A stretch of 56,747 nt of DNA, taken from positions 1-56,747 of the forward strand of contig CAYOJD010000007.1 of NCBI GenBank assembly GCA_964404205.1, written 5' to 3'. How positions within the stretch are numbered: the stretch's first letter is position 1; every line of letters starts with the position of its first letter. The stretch is from CAZWBR01 sp964404205. Lineage in GTDB: Bacteria > Bacteroidota > Bacteroidia > Bacteroidales > Prolixibacteraceae. Below are positions 33,385 to 42,390 of this stretch, piece by piece. The notes beneath the pieces are model-generated. The model saw only the letters and a list, made by a program, of their open reading frames with translations. It ran no database searches and was not told the origin of the DNA. The translations under genes and the position numbers were made by a program.

Positions 33385-34814
33385 CTGTTTGGTGTCAGTC
33401 CGAGTTCTTTTCCTTTTTCAAGCATAAAAGCATATGCTTCATCAAAATTATTGTGGATCTCTCCTTCAAGAATCGCCTCTTTAATGGCCGATTTGATAAG
33501 TCCCACTTCGCGGCAAGGCGTAAGGTCAAACGTTTCCATAATTAACTCGCCCGGTACCGGTGGCTGAAAATTTCGAACGGCATCACGTTCTTCAATATCT
33601 TTTAGTTTTTCGCGTACAAGTTGGAAATTGGCCATGTAACGGGTCACTTTTTCCTGATTTTTCGACGTGATATCGGCTTCGCAGAGTGTCATCAAATCAT
33701 CGATATCGTCGCCGGCATCAAACAACAGGCGGCGTACAGCCGAGTCGGTAACCTCTTCTTCCGAAAGTACAATTGGCCGCATGTGCAGTAACACCATTTT
33801 TTGGACAAACTTCATCTTTTCATTCATCGGAAGTTTCATCCGGTCAAAGATTTTGGGTACCATCTTTTCTCCAACGAAATTATGGCCATGAAAAGTCCAT
33901 CCCAAAGCGGGCGAATATTTCTTTGTGGCAGGTTTGGCAATATCGTGCAGTAAAGCTGACCATCTGAGCCAAAGGTTATCGGTATGGAACGAGATGCGGT
34001 CGAGCACTTCGAGCGTGTGGTAAAAATTATCTTTATGACCAATTCCATTCACCGTATCGCGGCCTTTCATATTCTGAAGTTCCGGAAGGATAATCTTCAG
34101 TAATCCGCTTCTTTCGAGCAATTTAAAACCAATGGACGGCACCGGCGAAAGCATGATTTTGTTGATTTCGTCGGAGATGCGTTCTTTCGAGACAATGGTT
34201 ATCCGTTCGGCTTGTTTTTCAATGGCATCGAAGGTTTTATCTTCGATATAAAATCCCAGTTGCGCAGCAAAACGAATAGCCCGTAACATTCGAAGCGGGT
34301 CGTCAGAGAATGTAATCTCCGGATCAAGCGGGGTACGGATAATCTGGTTCTCGATGTCTTTAATGCCTTCAAAGGGGTCGAGAAGTTGTCCGTAAGTAGT
34401 ATGATTGAGGCTGATGGCCAATGCGTTGATGGTGAAGTCGCGTCGTTTTTGGTCATCTTCAAGAGTCCCATTTTCAACAATCGGTTTGCGGCTTTCAACG
34501 CGGTACGATTCTTTTCTGGCTCCAACAAATTCGAATTCAACATCCTGGTGTCGGAACATTGCCGTTCCAAAATTCTTAAAAACCGATACCTTCAGTCGGG
34601 GGTTGATGGCTGCAGCAACTTTCTGTGCCAAATCAATACCACTCCCAATGGTAACGATATCGATATCATAGCGATCCCGTTTGCGATGCATGATTTTGTC
34701 GCGTACGAAACCGCCTATGACATAAGTTTCCAACCCTTCGCGGTCGGAAACAGCGCCGATCAATTTAAACGCCGGATGTTCGAGATATTCTTTCAAATTT
34801 TGCCTTTCTGGCAT
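33375..34814 (-). CDS. cca: CCA-adding tRNA nucleotidyltransferase with HD domain
   Basis: A 479-residue enzyme that adds or repairs the 3' CCA of tRNAs. The nucleotidyltransferase head has TYVIGGFVRDKIM (G-G-x-V-R-D) and RYDIDIVT (D-x-D metal ligands), and RDFTINALAISL with RRAIRFAAQL-type RNA-binding segments follows. An HD domain starts at about residue 255 (HKDNFYHTLEVLDRI, LLHDIAKPAT). The tRNA-His gene in this window lacks an encoded CCA, so this activity is needed. A class II poly(A) polymerase is the alternative reading, but the HD fusion and species context favour CCA addition. Confidence 0.88.
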   Translation of the reverse strand: MPERQNLKEYLEHPAFKLIGAVSDREGLETYVIGGFVRDKIMHRKRDRYDIDIVTIGSGIDLAQKVAAAINPRLKVSVFKNFGTAMFRHQDVEFEFVGARKESYRVESRKPIVENGTLEDDQKRRDFTINALAISLNHTTYGQLLDPFEGIKDIENQIIRTPLDPEITFSDDPLRMLRAIRFAAQLGFYIEDKTFDAIEKQAERITIVSKERISDEINKIMLSPVPSIGFKLLERSGLLKIILPELQNMKGRDTVNGIGHKDNFYHTLEVLDRISFHTDNLWLRWSALLHDIAKPATKKYSPALGWTFHGHNFVGEKMVPKIFDRMKLPMNEKMKFVQKMVLLHMRPIVLSEEEVTDSAVRRLLFDAGDDIDDLMTLCEADITSKNQEKVTRYMANFQLVREKLKDIEERDAVRNFQPPVPGELIMETFDLTPCREVGLIKSAIKEAILEGEIHNNFDEAYAFMLEKGKELGLTPNRKG

Positions 34815-34842
34815 TGCGTCCTGTTAGAAAATAAAACGGTTG

Positions 34843-34850
34843 CAAAAATA
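34843..34850 (-). promoter_or_regulatory. -7 element of the cca gene
   Basis: TATTTTTG on the minus strand, followed by CAACCG, matches TAnnTTTG and lies 28 bases upstream of the start codon at 34814. A -33 box is not evident. Confidence 0.5.
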
Positions 34851-34905
34851 GACATTTACCGACACTTTTACGCGAAATGCAGTTAAATTGGTTTAACCGG
34901 TCAGC

Positions 34906-36212
34906 TTACAGCTTTTCGAGAATGGTTTCCAGCTTTATTCCTCTCGATCCTTTAATCAGGACGACACAATCTTCGATAGGCGAATGTGTCAGGAAGTCAG
35001 CAAGTTCACTGCTTAGGTCAAATGTTTTGAAATTACTGCCACAGGATTGAGAGGCGAATTGAGGGCCTACCAGAAAGATGTATTCTAACCTCATCTGCTG
35101 AAGTTGAAGGACAATTTTCTGATGCTCTTCGGCTGAAACATCGCCCAGTTCGAGCATATCGCCCAATACAACCGCTTTGCGTGGAGCATCATAATGGCTA
35201 AAGTTTTCGAGGGCGGCTGCCATACTGGTCGGGTTGGCATTGTAAGCATCCATCAGTACCGAGTTTTGCTGGGTTTTGATAAACTGCGAACGATTGTTGG
35301 CTGGTTGGTAAGCTTCTATCGCTTCTGTTATTTGCAATGGGTCGATGCCAAAATATTGTCCTACAGTAGCTGCGGCAAGGGCATTTTCGAGGTTGTAACC
35401 ACCGACCAAATGGGTTTTGCAATAAAGCCACCCTTTAGGAAAACGTGCTTTGAATATCATGAATGGTGCCGACTGTATCAATTCTCCTTCCACCCCGTTT
35501 CCCCCTTTTGTAGTGGTATATTCAATTGTTGCCGTTTTGCCGGTTTTGGGTAGAAGGTGTGGGTTTGCGGTGTTGATAAATATCTTTCCCTGATGATTTT
35601 CAAGAAAGCGGTACATTTCGGTTTTGGTATTGATAACCCCTTCGAATGAACCAAACCCTTCGAGATGTGCTTTGCCTACATTGGTAATTAATCCGTAATC
35701 AGGTAGGGCAATTTCGCAGAGTGCCTTTATCTCGCCCGGATGGTTGGCCCCCATTTCGATAACGCCGATTTCGGTTTCTGATGTCAGCGTAAGCAGGGTA
35801 AGCGGCNNNNNNNNNNCGGCACCCCAATATGGTTATTTAGGTTGCCTTTTGTGCTTACAGTCCTGAATTTTTTGGACAATACTGCGGTAATCAGCTCTTT
35901 GGTTGTGGTTTTACCATTGGTGCCGGTAATGGCCAGGATGGGTAATTTGAGCTGTTCGCGGTGATATCGGGCCAAAGCCTGAAGTGTGTCCAGTACGTTA
36001 TCGACCAAAATAAACTGTTCTGTTAAATGATATTCCGGTTCGTCAATAATGGCATAAGATGCGCCGTTTTCGATGGCTTTTGCGGCAAAACGGTTGCCAT
36101 TAAAGTTTTCGCCCTTCAGAGCAAAAAAGATGGAGCCACGTTCGATATTCCGGCTATCGGTCGTAACCTTTTGGTGTTCGAGGAAAATGGTATAGAGATT
36201 GGCTGTTTTCAT
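34906..36212 (-). CDS. murF: UDP-MurNAc-tripeptide--D-Ala-D-Ala ligase MurF, split by an assembly gap
   Basis: The last cytoplasmic step of peptidoglycan precursor synthesis. The N-terminal domain (TDSRNIERGSIFFALKGENFNGN) leads to the ATP loop ITGTNGKTTTKELI and to LNNHIGVP, where ten N interrupt the frame. On the other side it resumes LTLLTLTSETEIGVIEMGANHPGE. The ends flanking the N share CGGC; merging them gives an uninterrupted GVPLTLLTL, so the gene is intact with about 431 residues. The C-terminal domain includes NRSQFIKTQQNSVLMDAYNANP. It lies 65 bases downstream of gldJ, with a hairpin between them. Confidence 0.93.
35807..35816. other. Assembly gap (10 N) inside murF
   Basis: The four bases CGGC end the left side and begin the right side. 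Collapsing them restores the MurF reading frame exactly, so the N run is a placeholder between overlapping contigs and no sequence is likely missing. Confidence 0.9.
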
Positions 36213-36226
36213 TTTGTAAGGAAATG

Positions 36227-36255
36227 AAAAAACCTCATCGGAGAATGAGGTTTTT
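36227..36255 (-). terminator. Hairpin terminator between gldJ and murF
   Basis: On the minus strand AAAAACCTCAT, loop TCTCCG, ATGAGGTTTTTT: a strong symmetric stem with T tract 22 bases past the gldJ stop and 15 bases before the murF start. It should end most gldJ transcripts; murF may rely on read-through or its own promoter. Confidence 0.8.
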
Positions 36256-36276
36256 CAGTTATGATTGGGTTGTTTA

Positions 36277-37725
36277 TTATTTCGAGTTTGAATCACCCAG
36301 ATGGGTCATGGCACAGCGGAAGCCCAAATCGTTGGTGGCTTTTCTTTCGTCAAGATAGCGTCTTGAGCCAGGTGACAACCAGTAGGTCCTGTCTTTCCAG
36401 CTTCCACCTTTGTATACGCGGGCATTATCCGAAATACGGGGGTCTGATTTTCCGGTTCCCTGGGCATACATATCTATCGTTGATTTCGATTTGTTTTGCT
36501 CATTTTCCCACTCTTCCGACTCGTCTATACGCGACTGGTAGTCACCGTCTCTAAAGTTGATATAATTGGCAACGGTATCACGGATAAGCACACCGTATTC
36601 GTCTTTCATGAAATTGCCATCGGCATCGCGGCGGTAATTGGTATAAACATTTCCACGCAATGGCTGGAATTCATTGAATTCCTGAAAAGAGGTTGGCCTG
36701 TAAACATCCTGTACCCATTCGCTTACGTTGCCTGCCATGTTATACAGCCCGTAATCGTTGGGAATAAAGGTTTTCACCGGAGCAGCAATTTCGTATGCGT
36801 CATTGAGTGCCGAAGCGGTTCCCATGTAGTCGCCTCGTCCCCTGACGTTGTTGGCTAACATTTTTCCTCTTCCTTTTTTGGCACTCTGACGAATTTGGTT
36901 TCCGTTCCAGGGATAAATTTTTCGGTCAGTAACCACCTCTTCTTCGGTATTACCAATCAGTGCGAGGGCCGCATATTCCCATTCGGCTTCGGTTGGAAGC
37001 CTGTAACGAGGCAGCACAATGCCATCGGACATATTTACACGGCGTGTGCCTCCGTCTTTGCCTAAATCTTTCATCGGGCGACTGCCTTCGGTGCCATCGT
37101 AGGCGCCATTCAGGTAGCTGTCTGATGTAAATACATTCTGTCCCTCCTGGTTCAAGTCCTCGGCGAGAATTCTATCTTCAATCAAGACTCTTTCATTTAC
37201 ACGGTCGGTACGCCATGCACAATATTTGTTGGCTTGAACCCAACTTACACCAACTACGGGGTATTCGGCGTAGGCTGCATGTCGGAAATAGTTTTCGAGA
37301 TAAGGTTCGTTGTACGAAAGTTCGTCACGCCATACCAATGTATCGGGGAGAGCAGCTTCGTAAACTTCTGGATTATTGGGATAAACCCTCTGTAACCAGT
37401 ACAGATATTCGCGCCAGTCGACATTTCTCACTTCGGTTTCGTCCATATAGAAGGAGGCAACCGTTACCCTGCGGGGAATGTTGTTGGCATCAAACATCAC
37501 ATCCTGTTCGACTCTACCCATCGAAAAAGTACCGCCCTGAATATATACCAGCCCCGGGCCATTGTTTTGCTTGTAACCTGACCGGTATTCAAAACCGCCG
37601 TTTTTGGGGTTGTTGTACGACCATCCGGTTGTTGATGAAGCCGAATTCTTTTTGCCTTTGAATAATTTACATGATGACACGAGCATCAGGCTCAAGGCAA
37701 GAAGGACTATTGTGTTCAGTCTCAT
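36277..37725 (-). CDS. gldJ: Gliding motility / type IX secretion lipoprotein GldJ
   Basis: A 482-residue lipoprotein: MRLNTIVLLALSLMLVSSC gives a lipobox with Cys19. The body is a formylglycine-generating-enzyme (SUMF1) fold: LVYIQGGTFSMGRVEQDVM, SFYMDETEVRNVDWREYLYWL, YPVVGVSWVQANKYCAWRTDR, RYRLPTEAEWEYAALAL, YNMAGNVSEWVQDVYR and NDLGFRCAM. TDRVNER and the segment EAALPDTLVWRDEL are typical of GldJ and separate it from GldK. GldJ is a periplasm-facing outer-membrane component needed with GldK and GldN for type IX secretion. In gliding Bacteroidota it is often found beside murF, as here. It may serve secretion only if the cell does not glide. Confidence 0.9.
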   Translation of the reverse strand: MRLNTIVLLALSLMLVSSCKLFKGKKNSASSTTGWSYNNPKNGGFEYRSGYKQNNGPGLVYIQGGTFSMGRVEQDVMFDANNIPRRVTVASFYMDETEVRNVDWREYLYWLQRVYPNNPEVYEAALPDTLVWRDELSYNEPYLENYFRHAAYAEYPVVGVSWVQANKYCAWRTDRVNERVLIEDRILAEDLNQEGQNVFTSDSYLNGAYDGTEGSRPMKDLGKDGGTRRVNMSDGIVLPRYRLPTEAEWEYAALALIGNTEEEVVTDRKIYPWNGNQIRQSAKKGRGKMLANNVRGRGDYMGTASALNDAYEIAAPVKTFIPNDYGLYNMAGNVSEWVQDVYRPTSFQEFNEFQPLRGNVYTNYRRDADGNFMKDEYGVLIRDTVANYINFRDGDYQSRIDESEEWENEQNKSKSTIDMYAQGTGKSDPRISDNARVYKGGSWKDRTYWLSPGSRRYLDERKATNDLGFRCAMTHLGDSNSK

Positions 37726-38106
37726 AATGCGTTATCGTTTGATTTCAATAAGAGTTGCACTCGGTGCAAAATAAATCAAATCTTTTAAAAGATGTAATAT
37801 TTTGTAAAGAAATTACCGGATTTCCCGGATATGGTACAAATATATGGTAAAATATCAATTGTTTCATCAATTAGGATAGTCAATTACCGACATAATTTAT
37901 TGATAGTTACCAACCGGCGGTTGTTGATAATGATCGCGGTTTTATCAAAAAGCATTCGAGCTTTTGATTTGATTGTCAGCCTGTTTTTACGCTTGTTTGC
38001 AATTTTGATATCATTTCTTCGGCCAGGCAGGGGGAATTATTTGCTTATTTTCTTTAATTTGCACGTTGACTATAGTCATTGTTGGTTAATGCTAAAGAGT
38101 ATTGAA
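37726..38106. other. Divergent intergenic region with two perfect dyads
   Basis: The region separates gldJ and ispF. Near gldJ it has TTGCAC TCG GTGCAA (37755-37769) and the perfect palindrome ATCTTTTAAAAGAT (37780-37793). On the minus strand TTATTTTGCACC, a near -7 box, runs into the first dyad, so the gldJ 5' leader may begin with a hairpin. On the ispF side CTTTAATTTGCACG near 38050-38063 is another near -7 box. An open frame of 92 codons upstream of ispF (from 37831) is not considered coding. Confidence 0.45.
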
Positions 38107-38592
38107 ATGAACAAAATCAGGGTTGGTTTGGGATACGATGTGCACCGGCTGGCAACTGGCGAAGAGCTTTGGTTGGGTGGTTTGCAAATTCCTCATGAAA
38201 AAGGGACGGTAGCCCATTCCGACGGCGATGTGTTGCTCCATGCGGTGTGCGATGCCCTTTTAGGGGCGGCCGGGTTGCGGGATATTGGGTTTCACTTTCC
38301 TGACACATCATCTGAATTCAAAAATATTGACAGCAAAATATTACTCGAAAAGACCATCGACTTAGTGTCTCAGAAGGGTTATACGGTTGTCAATGCCGAT
38401 ATTGTGGTAGTGGCCCAGCGTCCTAAATTGAAAGACTATATTCCTGAGATGGAGTCAGTTGTAGCGCGGATACTCAATATTGATGTTGCCGATGTCAATA
38501 TTAAGGCTACAACAAGCGAAATGCTTGGTTTCGAAGGTCGTGAAGAAGGAATATCGGTTCAGGCAGTTGTATTGCTCGAAAAACGGGAATAG
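38107..38592 (+). CDS. ispF: 2-C-methyl-D-erythritol 2,4-cyclodiphosphate synthase IspF
   Basis: A 161-residue enzyme of the non-mevalonate isoprenoid pathway that forms the cyclic diphosphate. Zinc ligands are in GYDVHRL (Asp and His at the N terminus) and AVCDALLGAAGLRDIGFHFPD (conserved H-x-x-D-A-x-x-G-A). TTSEMLGFEGREEGISVQAV is the conserved C-terminal motif. The frame is open far upstream, but ATG at 38107 (MNKIRVGLGYDVHRL) gives the family's normal length. The next gene starts two bases after its stop. Confidence 0.95.
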   Translation: MNKIRVGLGYDVHRLATGEELWLGGLQIPHEKGTVAHSDGDVLLHAVCDALLGAAGLRDIGFHFPDTSSEFKNIDSKILLEKTIDLVSQKGYTVVNADIVVVAQRPKLKDYIPEMESVVARILNIDVADVNIKATTSEMLGFEGREEGISVQAVVLLEKRE

Positions 38593-38594
38593 AT

Positions 38595-38873
38595 ATGTTG
38601 TTCGAATTGCTCTATTTCACATCTCCTTCGTGTACAGTATGCCATAGTTTAAGGCCTAAACTGGAGCAGATGGTTCATGACAAATTTCCGGATATCAGGT
38701 TTATTCCTGTCGATATTGCGCAGCAGCCCGAGCTTTCAGCAAAGTATATGGTTTTTGCTGCACCAACAATGATTTTATTATTCGAAGAAAGTGTTGTCTA
38801 CAAGCGTTCAGGCCTCTTTTCGTTGATTGAAGTGGAGACTCAATTTAACAGAATAATTGAGTTGAATACCTGA
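38595..38873 (+). CDS. Thioredoxin-like protein
   Basis: A 92-residue thioredoxin fold with the redox pair CTVC in YFTSPSCTVCHSLRPKLEQM and the cis-Pro loop FAAPTMILLFEE. There is no signal peptide, so it acts in the cytoplasm, probably as a disulfide reductase of unknown partner. It begins two bases after ispF and is very likely co-transcribed with it. Confidence 0.85.
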   Translation: MLFELLYFTSPSCTVCHSLRPKLEQMVHDKFPDIRFIPVDIAQQPELSAKYMVFAAPTMILLFEESVVYKRSGLFSLIEVETQFNRIIELNT

Positions 38874-38976
38874 AAATAGGTATTTTATCATAAATATGAA
38901 TCTTGTTTGCCAAGAGTCAGTGGGGTGGCTGATTTTTTATTAATTTTGTTTTTTGCAGAAGGTAATATAGTGTAGG

Positions 38977-41236
38977 TTGAAAAAGTTTTTACTCATATTA
39001 TTTGGCTGGTTTACTTTAATTAACGTTTTTGCAACCCAGGCACCGGAGGAGTTGGACAGTCTTCTCAGGAAGTTAAAATCTGTGCCCGAAGCCGACAGGT
39101 GTATGCTAATGAACGAGATATCCCGTTCCTATATTTCAACCGATCCGCAGGCTGCCTTCGAATATGCCAATCAAGCCTACGAAATTGCATTGAAAACTTC
39201 CGATTCAAAAGGCGAAGGGTACTCCCAGCTCAATATAGCCAAAAGCCTTTTTATGCGTGGCGAAGTGGAGGCATCGTTACCTTTCATCCAAAATACCCTC
39301 TCTATTTCGAGAAAGATAGAAGACAAATCGCTGCTTGGCGAAGGGTATAACCTTTTGGGCAATTATTACATGACTGTTGGAAATCTTAGCAAATCGCTTG
39401 AGGTATTTCAGGAGGGTTTGTCAAATCTGCGTTTGCCTGAAGATGAACGGGGAATTGCCATGATTAAGTCCAATCTGGCCAATTTGTATAATGTTACCGG
39501 TGAATACCGCAAAGCGATGGATCTTTTCTTCGATGTATTGAATGTTTACGAAAAAAAGAACGATAAGGAGAATATTGCTATCGTTAAAAACAATATTGCA
39601 TTAAGCTACCACGAGTTGCTTAATTTCGACAAAGCGATGGAGTATTATCAGCAGGCACTCGATATTCACCGCGAGTTGGGGCAGGTATCGTCTCAGGTTA
39701 TCCCGCTCAACAACATTGCTGAGATTCATAAAGATCGAAAAGAATATGATAAGGCACTCGAAACATTCAGACAGTGTTACGGTCTGGGGATTTATCTGAA
39801 TAACGAGAGCTATAAAGGTATGGGGCTTCTTGGGATGGGTGAAACATATTTGTTGATGGAGAAGTTTGACGATGCAGCCAAAAACCTGAACGAAGCAAAA
39901 ACCATTTTTGAAACATTAAATTATGCTGAGAACCTTTCGCAGGTCTATTTCAATCTCGGAGAGCTTTTTTTCAGAAAGGGAGATATCTCAAATGCCAAGA
40001 TTTCGTTTGATAAGAGTTTAAAATTGGCTCAGGACCTTCGTCAGGTCGAACTATTGGGAAAAAATTATGAAGCACTGTCGAATCTGGCAGTGCTTTCGGG
40101 CAATTATAAGGCAGCCTACGAATATTACAGAAACTTTTCAACTATCTCGGATTCAGTTTACAAAGAGAGCCGCGAAAATATCCTTTCTGAAATGATAGCC
40201 AAATATGATTTGACCAAGAAAGAGGGAGAAGTCGTTTTTTTGCAGCAGGAGAATGCCAGTAAAGAACTTGAGCTGGAAAAGAAGAAAATCCGCAATCAAC
40301 TAATGTGGGGATTGATATTTGGGCTTGTTATTACTCNNNNNNNNNNTTATTACTCTTGGCCTTCTTTACCGTTTATATTCCATCAAACGAAACTCGAATC
40401 GCAAACTCAAATCGAGCTACGAACAGATTGCCGAGCAAAAAGAAGAGTTGGAACAACTCAATGGCACAAAAGACAAATTACTTTCCATTATCGCGCATGA
40501 TTTGCGCGGTCCTGTTGGCGTAACCAAAAATATGCTTTACCAGCTGATAAAAGATCCCGATGTCTTCACCCCCGAAGAACAGTCCCAAATTATGGAAGAA
40601 TTATTTCTGGTAAGCGAGAAGACTCACGATCTGCTCGAGAATCTGTTGTCGTGGGCCAACAATCAACGTGGTTTGAAGATTTCGAAAGATTCGATTTCTG
40701 TTAGAAAACTGATTGAAACCAATGTTGAGCAGCAGGAGATTTTTGCCAGGAAGAAAGGGGTTAAACTTTACTCTCAGGTGTCAGCCGACTATAACGTCTT
40801 TTGCGATATAAACATGATAAATCTGGTTATCCGAAACCTGATTTCGAATGCCATAAAATTTACTCCGGCAAAAGGGACTATCACCATTACCGGATATAAA
40901 ACCGATAATTTCTACAAAGTAGTTATACAGGACAATGGAGTAGGGATGCCACCCGAGGTGATGAACCGCATTTTCGATTCGAAAGATTTTTATACCTCTT
41001 ATGGAACCAATCGCGAAAAGGGTTCCGGCCTTGGTTTGAAGCTCTGCAAAGAATTTGTGGAGAAAAATGGAGGGCAGATTACCGTTGACGCAGATCAGGG
41101 ACGAGGGACTACTTTTGCATTTACGCTCGAAATAACATCCTCATCAGGCATTTCACCCAAAAGCGAGCGGGAAGCGGTTCCTGAACCGCTCGAAAAAACC
41201 GCTGTTTACCAACCTAATCTGGTGGGTAAAGGTTGA
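38977..41236 (+). CDS. TPR-containing membrane sensor histidine kinase, split by an assembly gap
   Basis: A signal peptide (from TTG 38977, MKKFLLILFGWFTLINVFA), about eight tetratricopeptide repeats (residues 30-400, for example AMEYYQQALDIHRELGQ), a coiled coil, one membrane helix (near residue 440-460), then a kinase core: phosphoacceptor His near residue 501 in SIIAHDLRGPVG, N box LISNAIKFTP, G1 DNGVGMP and G2 GSGLGLKLCKEF. Merging TTATTACTC on both sides of the N run gives one frame of about 746 residues. No receiver or DNA-binding domain is attached and no response regulator is adjacent, so its output partner lies elsewhere. TTG is chosen because no ATG fits the signal peptide. Confidence 0.88.
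40337..40346. other. Assembly gap (10 N) inside the histidine kinase
   Basis: Nine bases, TTATTACTC, end the left contig and also begin the right one. Merging them restores one frame (GLVITLGLLYRLYS) through the membrane helix, so no sequence appears missing and the split is an assembly artefact. Confidence 0.95.
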
Positions 41237-41346
41237 ACCCCAATCTCAAAATTTTCGCGTGTACAAAACCTATTTTTTAAAGTGAAGTCAATGTTGTAAT
41301 TTCACTCAGGTAAATCATACAGATTAATTGATAAATTTTTATAAAA

Positions 41347-41937
41347 ATGAAAAAAGGTTTAATCGTTATTATTGTTTTAGCAGTAATTGTTTTTGCAGCT
41401 GTACGCTGGGGAATCAGCGTAAATAACAAGATGGTCGAAATGGACGAAGGTGTGTCATCTGCCTGGTCGCAGGTCGAGAATGTATACCAGCGCCGTGCCG
41501 ATTTGATACCCAACCTTGTTAATACGGTGAAAGGTTATGCCGACTTCGAACAGGAAACATTGACAGCCGTAATCGAAGCCAGGGCAAAAGCTACCGCTGT
41601 AACTGTCGACCCTACTAAGTTGGATGCCAATGCTATTCAGCAGTTTCAAGATGCTCAGTCGGGTCTCTCTTCGGCATTGGGGCGTTTAATGGTAGTTGTC
41701 GAGAAATATCCCGACTTAAAGGCCAACCAAAACTTCCTCGATTTGCAAGCCCAGCTCGAAGGTACCGAAAACCGGATTACAGTCGAACGTCAAAAATTCA
41801 ACGAAACGGCAAGAGTTTATAATACCTATATCCGTAAATTCCCCAACAATCTGATAGCTTCATTCGGCGATTACGAAAAGAAAGCCTATTTCGAAGCTGA
41901 TAAAGGTGCAGAGAAGGCTCCGAAAGTTGAATTTTAA
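41347..41937 (+). CDS. lemA: LemA family protein
   Basis: A 196-residue protein with one N-terminal membrane helix (LIVIIVLAVIVFAAVRWG) and a helical LemA domain: YQRRADLIPNLVNTVKGYADFE, LEGTENRITVERQKFNETARVYN and YIRKFPNNLIASFG are its signatures. LemA proteins are common inner-membrane helical bundles of unclear function, linked in some bacteria to envelope stress. It is 12 bases before the first TPM-domain gene, and this trio is a frequent neighbourhood in Bacteroidota. Confidence 0.93.
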   Translation: MKKGLIVIIVLAVIVFAAVRWGISVNNKMVEMDEGVSSAWSQVENVYQRRADLIPNLVNTVKGYADFEQETLTAVIEARAKATAVTVDPTKLDANAIQQFQDAQSGLSSALGRLMVVVEKYPDLKANQNFLDLQAQLEGTENRITVERQKFNETARVYNTYIRKFPNNLIASFGDYEKKAYFEADKGAEKAPKVEF

Positions 41938-41949
41938 CCCTTTCGAAGC

Positions 41950-42390
41950 ATGAAACCTGAACTGTTTTTGGGAAAGGAAAACGAAAAACGGGTCAAGGAG
42001 GCTATCCGGGATGCCGAGAAAGCCACCAGTGGCGAGATTGTTATCCATATTGAATCGTCATGTAAAGAAGATGTACTCGACAGGGCAGCCTGGGTATTCA
42101 AAACATTGAAATTGCATCGAACCGCTCAACGCAATGGTGTGCTGATTTATCTTTCGACTGACGACAGAAAATTTGCCATTCTGGGCGATGCAGGAATCAA
42201 CGCGGTTGTTCCGCCCGGTTTTTGGGACGAAGTTAAAACCACAATGCTCGGATGTTTTGTCGAAGGCCGTTTTGCCGATGGTCTGGAAGTCGGAGTTACA
42301 ATGGCCGGAGAGAAATTGAAAGAGTTCTTCCCTTATCAGAAAGATGATGTCAACGAATTGTCTGATGATATTTCATACGGAACAAAATGA
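41950..42390 (+). CDS. TPM-domain (TLP18.3/Psb32-like) protein without membrane anchor
   Basis: A 146-residue soluble protein matching the TPM domain: AEKATSGEIVIHIESSC, ACVFKTLKLHRT-like loop, RNGVLIYLSTDDRKFAILGDAGINAVV and FVEGRFADGLEVGVTMAGEKL. The family includes a photosystem-repair phosphatase in plants, but the bacterial role is unknown. No signal peptide is present, in contrast to the next gene. It overlaps that gene by four bases (ATGA). Confidence 0.85.
   Translation: MKPELFLGKENEKRVKEAIRDAEKATSGEIVIHIESSCKEDVLDRAAWVFKTLKLHRTAQRNGVLIYLSTDDRKFAILGDAGINAVVPPGFWDEVKTTMLGCFVEGRFADGLEVGVTMAGEKLKEFFPYQKDDVNELSDDISYGTK

Noticed and set aside
37831..38106. A 92-codon N-terminal extension of IspF
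   Set aside because: IspF normally starts at the MNKIRVGLGYDVHRL motif; the extension is A/T-rich and covers the likely promoter.
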